A stretch of DNA of 64,000 nucleotides from the NCBI GenBank assembly GCA_016858145.1, contig JAEHOE010000104.1, forward strand, positions 372,001 to 436,000, written 5' to 3'. The DNA comes from Edaphochlamys debaryana. Taxonomy: Eukaryota > Chlorophyta > Chlorophyceae > Chlamydomonadales. A program made the position numbers and the translations under genes. A model generated the notes under the pieces. The model was not told where the DNA came from and made no database searches. It saw only the letters and a list, made by a program, of their open reading frames with translations. The stretch's first letter is position 1; each line of letters starts with the position of its first letter. Of this stretch, positions 54,500 to 64,000 are shown piece by piece.

Positions 54500-56352
54500 G
54501 GAGTTTCACGAAAGAAGAAAGCAGAAAAGAAGTTGGCGAACAATGATCATGGTAGGTTGTGGGCGTCGGTCGTGGCGCAGCTTCCTCCAGCTCCTCGGGG
54601 GCCACGCTGCCAGCACCGAAGCTCGGAGCCGGATGTGGAGCCGGAGCCGGGGGCAGAGCCCGGGGCAGAGCTTGAGGGCCTGGCGACGCTCCCCGCCCTA
54701 CAGCAGCTGAATGGGCAAGCGCCCGGTGACGCCCTTCCCGGGCCCTGCGGGTTGGTGCCCAAGTGTGTGTCGCGCTGGGGCCCACCGTAACGCTTAGTAA
54801 TGACCGGACGAGGGGAGTGAGGGCGAAAGACGAGGGCGCAGCAAGGGCGTGCGCCGGTGGCGAGCTCAGTGTGGGGGCCAGAATGGAGCTGCAGGTGGAG
54901 GAGCACACGGTACACTGGGGAGACCGGGCATAGCCCCCGCGTAGTACACAAGCAACGAGGCTACACGGTACACTGGGAAGACAGGCAGGAGACAGGGCTG
55001 TTGGCTGTGGCAGCGGGAGGCGGGGGCCCAGGGCGTCAAGGCTGGGAGACAGCGTAGATGCGTCGAGCGTTCTGCACGGCGGCAGTAGTCATCGGGTCGT
55101 CGTACGCGCGGGTCTTGCGCGCTTGGTGTTGCACATCTAACCTCAGGCGTCGCAAGCGCCGTAACACAAGTTGTTCGGGGTGCCCGCACCAGAGCAGGAA
55201 GGCGTTGGCGCGCGGTGCGAGCACGCGGGCCGCCAGGCGGGAGGCCCGAGGGCCACGAGGCTCAGTCACGGGTAAAGTTGAAGGTAGCTCGAGCAAGTGC
55301 TGGCACCAAACGTGTTCCTCCTGGGGGCTGAAACACGTTTGCAGCGCGTGGGTCGCAGCTGATTCGCCGGCGGTCGACATGTCGCGGTCGCCGTGTCTCA
55401 GGCCCCCGATGTGTTGCCCTTAGGAGGCTAGTGAGCTCCTTGCATGTGCAAGTGATTGTGCTCCATAATGCGAAGGGGTTTCGCCGGCGGTACTGCGGCG
55501 GAGGTATACGGGCATTTTTGACTGGTTGCGTCCCTAGCTCGGGGTGGCACCGACAGTAGCTGTTAATCTCATCTACTCAAACCGGGTGGAAGACGCGGTA
55601 GGGGGACCGGTGACTGCTGCCATGAAATGCACTCTGAATCCGTAAGCTCGCAACTACGCCTCCAGAACCCCAAAATATCAACACACAACACACAGTCCCA
55701 CGCACAGCACAAAGCCCACTGCTGAAACTGTAGAGTTGTCGCAAAGTTTCGGTCGCCTTGCGGCCGTCTAGCGAAGGCAGCGAGCCTCTGCCACGTAGCA
55801 TTAACGCTGAAAGTCAAATAATATCACACAACCGTTGCAACAGGCCGCTCGTTGAGGAGCAGCGCCGGAAGGCCGGTTCCTGTTCGGGCGGTGTTGCTCC
55901 AACCCAAGACGCCGCTGGCGCTCTGGTCATAATCAAAATCATGGCTGGCTTAGATGTATTTCAGGACGGTCGGCGCGGACCTCGGCGCTCGGGAAGCAGC
56001 GTCAGGTGCGGTTCAGAGCGAGTGGTGCAACAAACGCGTACAACTGTTGCCTACTTCTTTATAACAATGCACTTCGCGACGATGCCACTCGTGCCGGCGT
56101 CTTGGCGTGTGGGCGAGCCCGAGGCCGAGTACTTGCGCATTTCGACGTCCCCAAAGGTTGCTTGCGCAGCCGTGGACTGTCTACCTCAAGTCCAGAAACC
56201 CGCCAAACGTAGAGTTAGGCCAGGCCCAAGGACTGTGCTCCCGACCTGTTGCCGCCGCAGGCCCTGCTTCTGAGCGACCTCGGTCGGCACGTCCCGCCAC
56301 CTCGAGCCGCGACGCCGTGGTCAGCCTCCACCCAGCTGCAGCAGCAGCAGCG
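54500..56352. other. Intergenic region, xylulokinase / membrane protein gene
   Basis: About 1.85 kb between two plus-strand genes. It includes a two-copy repeat around ACACGGTACACTGGG (54.91-54.98 kb). The frame before the next start is open but has no ATG, consistent with 5' UTR. No separate gene was recognised. Confidence 0.45.
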
Positions 56353-59300
56353 ATGGATGCCCCCCGTGCGTCGGTGGCCGGCCGCAGGCCAAGCCTGCAG
56401 GCCCAGGCGGGTCGGAGCAAGGACGGGCTCAGCAAGGCGGGGGCCGAGGCCCGCCCCTCCTGGATGGTCCACCCCCGCGACGTCATGCCTGTGTGCATGT
56501 ACAGAACGGCTCAGGCAAGTGCAGGTCGCCATCCGGGATGCGGTGCATGGGGCCAGGCCGTCAGGCGTAATCGGGGGCGGGAGGGGGGGAAGGAAGATGG
56601 ACTGGAGGCAGTGCCGCCAGGGTGCCTGGCGGTGCACGGTGGGTGTAGAGTGGGCACAGCCTCGGGACGGTATCCATTAGCCACACACCCGCGGCACATG
56701 AAATGGGGCCAGGCGTAGAGGGGGGCTCATGGCGTACCAAGGCCCGTAGCCACCTGGCGCTTGAGCCTCCAACAGCCGCCCAACCCACCACTGCCCATCC
56801 CCTCTTCTCAGGCTCTTATGGGCTGGGCCGCTGACTCCTTGGCGGCTCTCAGCCGTCCTTCCATCCTGGCGCCGCAGTACGTGTTCAGGATCCTGCTGTT
56901 CAGGCAAGCGCGCGCCTGCAGATGGACGAACAGACCGGGGTTATTGCCGTATGTGCCGTAGACGGCATGCTTGGTCCCGACCCACATGGTGCCACGTGCG
57001 CCAGATGTGCGCTGTACCAAGCTGGGGGCCGAGCGTTGAAGCGCCACGCAGAGGCGACTACGGGGCTCACCCGGGGCAGGAGGCTAGGGTTGCATCGGGG
57101 CAGCTGCCGGCGTGGGAAATGGGTTGGCCCCCGTGCCGGGCGGAATGCCCTTCCGAGGGCCACGTGACATCGAGCACAGGGGGCGCTCCGACCAGCCTCT
57201 GGCGGCTCTGGCAGCGCGTGCACAGGGCCTCAAGCGCCGACCCACATGCGAAGCGCCGACCCAGATGGGCGTCTGGCGGCGCGTTCCAGGGACGCTTCCC
57301 TGATCCCCATTTGCCTGCTAAGACTCCCAACCAACCGCCACTGTCCGGTTCCGCTGCGCAGGGTGTTCATGTTGGGCCTTGCGGTGCTGGAACTGGACCA
57401 AACCGTGAAGCGCGTCGGTGGGTGCGGGCAGGGGTGCGGGCGAGGGACGGGGGCGAGGGGACCCGAACGGCCGCGGGCACCTCGCGGTGAAGCGCGTCGG
57501 TGGGAGCGGGCTGGTGTGCGCGGGACGGACGCAAGGCGGGGGCGGAGCCATGCAGGGAGGAAATGCACCCCTGGGGACGCATGTGCGCGGATGTGCGCGG
57601 AAGGGGGCCAGGGAGAGAGCAGTTCCAAAGAGCGCTGACCCTAATGTATAGACAAGCCCAAACCCAGGCTGTGTGCTCATCTTGCCTGTGTGCGTACGCA
57701 GCCGAGACCTCCCCCGAGTGGACCGCTCGGGACCGGGGCCTGCTCATGGCCCTCATGGTCCCCATCCTGGCCTCGCTGGTGGGCCTGGCCTGGCCCCTCT
57801 TCAACTTCACCATGTACGGTGAGTCAGCACGTGATGCCGTACGGCTCACTGTAAAGCGCTTCGCGTTGCGCGCGGCAGCTGCTGACCTCCTGCTTGGATT
57901 TATTGGATTGCTTGCTACGTATTCTTACCCCCACCCACCCAACCCCGCCCACCCTCGTTACCCGCACGCAGAGCACCGCTACAAGTGCGTGCACAAGTTC
58001 ACGCTGCTGATGTGGGTCGCGTCGCGCCTGGCGCTGCACACCAGCGGCCGGCCCTGGCTGGCGGCCTCCCCCGAGTCCCACCTGGTGCTCGACTGCTTCA
58101 TGCACGTAGTGCTGCAGGTGGGGGGCGGAAGGGAGATGTGGGGTTGGGTGGGGCGGGAGCTATGGGTTTGGGCAGGGGCAGGGGGGCGGCTTGAAAGGGG
58201 CTAAGGACGGAGGCAGAAGAAGTGCACAGGGGAGGAAAAAGAACAAGGGACAGGGGTGGGGGCATGACGTAGTGGACTGCTTCATGCACGTGGTGCAGCA
58301 GGTGGCGGGTGGGGGGCAGTAGGAGGGTTGGAGAGTGAGTGCCATGGCAGGCGAGAACTGCAGCGTTTTGTCCCCTTTTGCGTCTGATAAAACTGTCCTT
58401 TCTTCGTCCTCATCTCGTTCCCCCCCAGGACTCTGCGGTGGATTATGTGGGCAAGGTGGTTGTCATGATGCTCGCATACTCCCTCAGCGCACCCCCCGCA
58501 GCCGCCGCAGCCCCGGGGCCCGCCGCCGCCGCCTCTTCCGGTCTGGCGCTGGAGCTGGTCGGCTCGGTGGGTGCAGGGCCTTGCAGTACCTGCCGTACCT
58601 GCACGGCTCGCCTGTACGATGTGAAGTGATGTTGGCGCCGTATTGCTGGACGGCGGGACTGGGGTGGCGGATATAGGTGTCGCCGACCGACCGCCGTGCT
58701 TCTTCGGCTGACGTCGCTTTACTTTTTGGTCCTGTCCTTTCTGCAGAGGGCCGAGTTCTACACGGTCGTGATGTTCCTGGCGCTCTTGGTGCACCGGTGG
58801 GTTCTCTGATGCTCGCCTGACGTGTGTGTCTCCAACGCGCGCCGCAGCGGCCGGGTTGCTGGTGTATGCTGCGGCGGGCGTGCAGCCGCCAGGCGGGAGC
58901 TTACGACGGGCCTGCAAGGGTTCGGAGGAAGGGCCTGGACGAGTACGGCGACGATAAAGTGACCAGGAATCCCTCTGTCTCGCCCTGCCCCCGCACCCTC
59001 CACCCCCAGCGCCTACGAGCAGCTCATGGGGGAGCGGGAGCAGCCCGTGTTCTGGCGGCACCTGCAGCACCACCTCAGGACGCTGCCGCAGGTGGGCGGG
59101 CACCGGCCGTCGGGGCAGCGGGGGCTGGCGTGTGCGCGGATCTTCTGCTTGGCAACGAGCGGGACACCCGAGCAAGCGGACGAAAAGCAGAAGCGGCGAC
59201 AGCGGCGGGGGTGAGCACAAGAGCGTGGCTTCCCCGGTCCCTGACCCCTGCCCGTCGGCCGGACCCGACCCCTCAGGCCCTTGTCACGGACCACCGTGTG

Positions 59301-61569
59301 TCGGAGTCCTATGTGTGGAAGCTGGGGGGCGTGGCAGCGCTGTCGGGGGCCGCCCTGCTGCACTACGCGGGGAGCCTGGCGTGGAGCGGCCTGGGCGCCT
59401 GGAACGCGCGGCAGGTGCGCCGGCTTGCTTGCGCCGTTGCTGCTGCCAGCGTTCTGCAGGGAGTGGGTGGCGGGCCATCCCTGGGCCACACCAAAGCGAG
59501 GTTCACATGGGTTTGCTATCAAACACGCGCGCTGTATCGTTGCCACCGCTTCCCGCAGCTTCTGGCCGCCGTGGTTGCCGCCAGCGGCGCCGGCGCGCTG
59601 CTGGTCAACGTTGCGGTCGCCGCGTTGACCCGCCGCGGCCTGTACCGCCGGCGACACGTGCTCGTCAACGCGGTCGGCCTGTACGGCAGTACGGCAGCGC
59701 GGCTAGCGCTGCTCGTCCTGCAGGGCGCCTCTGCGGCCGCGCCGGGCAGCGCTGTGCTACGGTCGTTCCTCGCGTCGCTATTTTTGCTCGCGTGCCAGGA
59801 GCACGCGCTGCCGCTGTTTGCGGCGCAGGCGTGCGGTCTGGTGGTGGCGTTCCGGGGCCTCCTGGTGGTGCTAGAGGGCAGCGGGGCAGCCGGGGCGGCG
59901 GCAGGCGCTATGGCGGGAGTGGGCTTTGGGGGCGGCGCGAGCAGCGTGGCGGTTTCGCTGCTGCTCCGCCACCCGGAGTTCATAGCCGCGCCGCTTGTCT
60001 TGGCGCTGCTCTATCCGTGCTTCTGCATCGGTGTGTTTACGGAGCTAGGAGACGGTGAGTGCTCAAGGGCGGACGCGACGGTTCGGCTTTGTAGAAGCTT
60101 CCAGAAGGCGGGACAGCGGGGCGGCTTCCGGGCCTGCCCGTTCCGCAAGGGGCACAGGGGAGCGGCGGCTCGTGTCCAGGCTTAGTGAGGGCGCTGTCTG
60201 CGGGTTATGGTGCATGTCGTTGGCAAGCACACCCGTTCCATCTGTTTCCTCTCCGTTGCCTGCAGCTGCCGAGTTGGATGCCGTGGAGGCGGCGGCTCAG
60301 AGCGTCGGAGGGCACTGCGTCGGAGCCTTCGGCGCTGCACCCACCGCTGACACCGCAGGGGCGATGCTGGCCTGCGGCCTCGGCGGCGCCCCAGGCGCTG
60401 ACGGCGCCGCCAGCGCCGCTGGCGGCGGCGGCGGCGGAGCTGGTGGCGGCGGTGGCGCGGGTGCTTGCGGCTGGGTACCTGCGTACCCGACCGTACGGGA
60501 CTCGAGTCAGCTTCCCGCGGGCGCCGCCATGCTAGCTGGAAGCGCCGCCACGGCGGCGGCGGCGCGGTCCGATGCCGTGACGGCGGCGCTGCTTACTAAG
60601 GGCATGGTGCCGCCGGCGTCGTACAGCGGCGCCAGTCACCAGTCGGGCGGGTCGTCCAATGGCGCCCCAACCCGAGAGCGGTGCCTGCCACGCACCACAC
60701 GGCGCGCGAGGTGAGCCGTCCATGCTAGCCAGAGGCCCGAGATCTAGATCCAGATCTAGATGTTGGGTGCCTCGGGCGGGGTCTTTTGCTCATGCACTCC
60801 TTGCAAGCGGCGTCCTTGCACCCATTCATGAATGCAGCTTGGCGCAACGCGCGCTTGCCCCCACGACCCCGCACTCCCCTGATTCTGTTTCTTCGCGCCC
60901 CGCCCCGCCGCAGTGTTGCGCTTTACTCCGCCGACGATCCTTCCCTATTAGTAATGGGCTCAGAGCCCGTGAGCGGCCTCCAGCTCATGGATCCTGGATC
61001 CGGTATGGCGGCGCCGCCGGCAGGCGGCCTGCTGGTATCTGGACCTTCTGGAACGGGTTTGAGTTTCTCGGCCGCGCTCGCTCTGGGGCTGCCGCCGCCA
61101 GTGCCGATGCCGGGATCCGTACGGCGCTGGGCGTCAGACCGGCGTGCATCGTCGTTCGTACAGCGCCGCCGATCTAGCAATACGGCGTACGACACTGATG
61201 CGACGGTTATCGCTTCGGTTCGCGCGGTGGCGGCGCCGGACGCAGTGTCGAGGCGCCAGGGGCGCGAGAGCGAGACGGGCGACCCCCGCATCGCCGCCGG
61301 ACTGCCCACGACTACCGCAACCTTGGCGGCGTCCGGACTGCCGCAGCAGGCAAGGATGGTTAGGGCTGCGTCCGCTGACATTTCAGCGCTGGCAGCAGCC
61401 GGCGGGGAGCCGTCGGCGGCGGCGCCGGCGGTGGTCGCGGTGTCGCCGCGGCTGGGCGCGGTGGCGGAGGCGGCGGACGATGTGCCTTCCTCCACCAGCG
61501 GCTCTGTCAAGCGGGGCATCGCATCCGTGGAAGTGGTCTCCGTCGCCTGCGACAAGCTGATACACGACT

Positions 61570-61601
<32 letters not shown>

Positions 61602-64000
61602 AGTGGCGGCGGCGGCCTGGCGCTTCCGCTCGACGCCGTCCTGGCTCGCCTGCCGTCGCTGCCGTCGCTTGCGCTCATGGGTTTCTCCTACATGCCCTCT
61701 CCGGGCTCCTCCGCCGCCGCCGCCGCTAGCAAAGGCGACACCGCCGCCGCCACCGCAACCGGCGGAAGTGAGGGCGGCATAAGCGTATCGTGCGCAATTG
61801 CATTCGCCGCAACCCCGGGCGCGGATGTCCAGGACAACAACGCATCCTCGGGATTCTTTGATTGCAACGACGGGCAGTTCCTGCTGGATCTGGACCTCGG
61901 CCTCGCGACTCCGAACGCTCGGACCAACCAACATCAACACCAGCAACCCCAACCGTCAACCGCCGCAAAGAGCGGCAACCAGCCAACCGCCAGCCGCCCG
62001 CTGGTCATCAGTGCGCCGCTGCCGTCAGACCAAGAGGATGGTGCGGGCCTTGGCGGTAGCGGTAGCGGCGGCGGCGGTGGCGACGGCGCAGCGGCGGCAG
62101 AGGCCGGCGGCAACGGCGTCTGGACGCCGAAAACCCGCGACGCCAGTGGGCGGCCGGCGGAGCCTCCGTCGCTGCTTCAGCGCCTGGGCCTGGGCCCCGC
62201 TGGGTCGCCCCGGGTGAGCGGCAGCTCGACTGACCTCCATGTGGGTCTGTCCTCGGCCCCCACCGGCGGCAGCTTCAGCCGCATCAGTGCATGCCAGCCT
62301 GCCATTGGCCCGGATGCTGAATCCGAGGCGGACGAGGAGGGCGTCTATCTAAGCGCGACCGGCAACTGCAACAGCGACAGCGGCGGCGCCGGCCGCGGCC
62401 GCCGCCATGCGCCTAGCGGCAGCTCGCTCCGCTGGGCTCCGGCTTACCTGGAAGACGATCTGAGTAACGGCGGCGGCAGCAGCGGCGGCGGCGGAGAGCG
62501 CCGTACGCCGCCGCCGCGATCCTGCAGCCAGATCAGCCTGCCGCGGACCGTCGTCGGCGGCAGCAGTATCTTCAGCCGCCTGTCCGCCGCCGCTTCCTTT
62601 GCCCGCATCGGCGGCGTCGGCAGCGGCGTCCTGTCGGCCTCCGTCACTGGCGGCACGCCGTTCGCGACCTCGCCCGTCGCCTCCACATCTGGCGGCGCGC
62701 CGCCGCTGCCGCTGCTGTCCACCCACAGCCCCGTCAAGGCAGATGCTGTGTCCGGATGCATCCCCGCCCTCCATCCGGGCGCCCGACAGCACGGCAGCAA
62801 GCCGACGCTCTTCCCCGCCCGTACGCTGCCACGCGACAGTACGGCAGGCGACGGCGACGCCGGCGGCGGCCACGCATCCGGCAGCCACGCCGGCGGCGGC
62901 GGCTTCTCGCCCAACGGCAACGCTGGCGGCGGCGCTGCCCCTGCCCCTGCCGCCGCTGCCGCCGCCGCCGACGGCGGCAGCGCCGCCTCCATGAGGCGCT
63001 GGGAAACCTCAGACGGCGCCACGGATGGGCCCGGGGCCCCGGGTGGGCCCACCGGACGGGCCCAGCCGGGCCCAAGCGGGCCCACCTTGGGCAGCGGCGG
63101 GCTCGCGCTGGCCAGCTCGTCCGTTGACGGCGGCGCTGAGTCTGGCAGCGACCGGCCGCTCCGGCAGCGGCGGCCGGTGGGGCGGCGGGCCATTACGGTT
63201 GCGCGCGTCGTCGGCGGCGGCGGCGGCGGCGCCGACTGCGCCAGTGTGACGGAGGGGACGAGCGTCGGGATGAGCACGTGGGACGGCGAGGCTGCCTCGA
63301 CGCCCACGTGGGATGGGCAGAGCATGGATCTGGCCGGCGGTGGCAGCAACGGCAGCGGCGTCCGCAGCAGCCACCGAGGCAGCGGCAGCGGCCGCCACGG
63401 CAGCGAAGCCGCCACGCCGCGCGCGACCGCCGCCGCTGCCGCCGCCGCCGCCGCAGGCTGCTGCTCGCTGGACCCGGCTGGGCCTGGCTCGCCAGGCCTG
63501 AGCCGGGGCAGCTACCGGTATGCAGGGGGCATGTCGCCGCCGGGCGAGGCCCATGCCGGGCCCAGCTCGGCCCTCGCGTCGGCCTTCGCCACGGCCGCCG
63601 CGCCCGTTGGACCGCCCATGCTACAGCGGACGAGCAGCTCACGTGCACCTGTAGCCGAGGAGGATGTCGAGCTTCTGGCGGTTGAAAGAGCCGTTGACTT
63701 TCCGCTGCCGCGTCAGCAAGCGATCTTGGCGTTGGAGCTTGTTTCCGTACTCAGCATGAGCATCAAGGCCTTCGCCGCCGCCGGCCCGGCCTGCGGCGGC
63801 GCCGCCGCAGCAAGCCTGCTGTACGGCTGCATCCTGCCCCGCGCCGCCGCCGTCGCCTACCTGCTGGCCTCCGCCGTACACCTCTTCCTGGTGTCGTACA
63901 GCCGTACGGCGGGCTGGGCGTCGGGCCGCAGCGTGTGGTGCGCGGCCTTCGTCGTACGGTACGGCATGGTCGCGCCGATCTTGCACCTGGCGATGGCGGG
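56353..64000 (+). CDS. Very large multi-pass membrane protein of unknown function (3' end outside window)
   Basis: Twelve exons: 56353-56514, 56812-56903, 57362-57417, 57702-57818, 57972-58117, 58429-58566, 58747-58796, 59010-59091, 59277-59414, 59559-60054, 60266-60710, 60914-64000 (still open); about 1,669 residues visible. The first half has eight to ten hydrophobic segments, for example GLLMALMVPILASLVGLAWP, VVVMMLAYSL, FYTVVMFLALLV, LLAAVVAASGAGALLVNVAV and APLVLALLYPCFCIGVF. A loop of roughly 1,000 residues rich in Gly, Ala, Ser and Pro follows, and hydrophobic segments resume from about 63.73 kb (ALELVSVLSMSIKAF, AVAYLLASAVHLFLV). I recognise no catalytic or transport motif. The last exon is a single frame of over 1,000 codons. 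Introns 1 and 2 are read as GC-AG (CAG|GCAAGT and CAG|GCAAGC), since these keep frame and the nearby GT alternative tested for intron 1 leads to a stop. Confidence 0.78.
57405..57504 (+). repeat. Exon-edge duplication after exon 3 of membrane protein gene
   Basis: The exon 3 end plus donor, GTGAAGCGCGTCGGTGGG at 57405-57422, is repeated exactly at 57487-57504 in the following intron. The second copy keeps the same potential donor. Confidence 0.8.
58085..58311 (+). repeat. Exon-edge duplication after exon 5 of membrane protein gene
   Basis: The exon 5 end plus donor (58085-58123) recurs at 58272-58311: GACTGCTTCATGCACGT is exact, and the copy ends CAGCAG|GTGGCG where the exon ends CTGCAG|GTGGGG. 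Confidence 0.88.

Noticed and set aside
61383..63648. Several long minus-strand and alternative plus-strand ORFs
   Set aside because: They are Arg/Gly/Ala-rich shadows of the long last exon of the membrane protein, whose frame stays open from the 60913 acceptor to 64000.

Overview
The window looks like nuclear DNA of a chlamydomonadalean (volvocine-type) green alga. By eye it is GC-rich, nearly every gene is cut into 8 to 13 short exons by GT-AG introns with pyrimidine-rich acceptors, TGTAA-type poly(A) signals follow several genes, and the proteins carry the Ala/Gly/Pro low-complexity runs usual in this group. There is no sign of bacterial operons. All exon models were built by hand from splice consensus, reading-frame continuity and family alignment from memory; no search was run.

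Layout. 1-3455 (-): secreted 2-oxoglutarate/Fe(II) oxygenase-like gene, running off the left edge. 4774-7503 (-): ribonuclease H2 subunit B. 7852-12296 (+): family GH1 beta-glycosidase with a long C-terminal tail. 13504-15204 (-): phytanoyl-CoA dioxygenase-family gene. 17016-18523 (+): Alfin-like N-terminal domain protein without a PHD finger. 20304-25695 (+): asparagine-synthetase domain protein of the ASNSD1 type. 26799-31189 (-): an isoprenylcysteine methylesterase-like gene broken by the 3' part of a LINE retroelement. 31617-32725 (+): unrecognised gene whose first intron may contain a perfect 46-bp inverted repeat. 32726-39231: gene-poor accessory DNA with one weak coding candidate. 39232-43934 and 45048-48842 (-): tandem pair of NRAMP metal transporters. 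49845-54499 (+): xylulokinase. 56353-64000 (+): very large multi-pass membrane protein, running off the right edge.

The genes are mostly unrelated housekeeping and metabolic functions (ribonucleotide removal, metal uptake, pentulose phosphorylation, glycoside hydrolysis), so the order is not pathway-like; the NRAMP pair is the one clear local duplication.

The most interesting structural theme is that many introns contain a short, diverged, same-orientation copy of the edge of a neighbouring exon together with its splice site. I count about ten clear cases in seven genes, plus two similar copies beyond the ends of genes. A second theme is movement of gene fragments: a copy of the Alfin-like gene's upstream region and first two exons sits inside an intron found in only one NRAMP copy, and LINE-derived sequence truncates the methylesterase gene.
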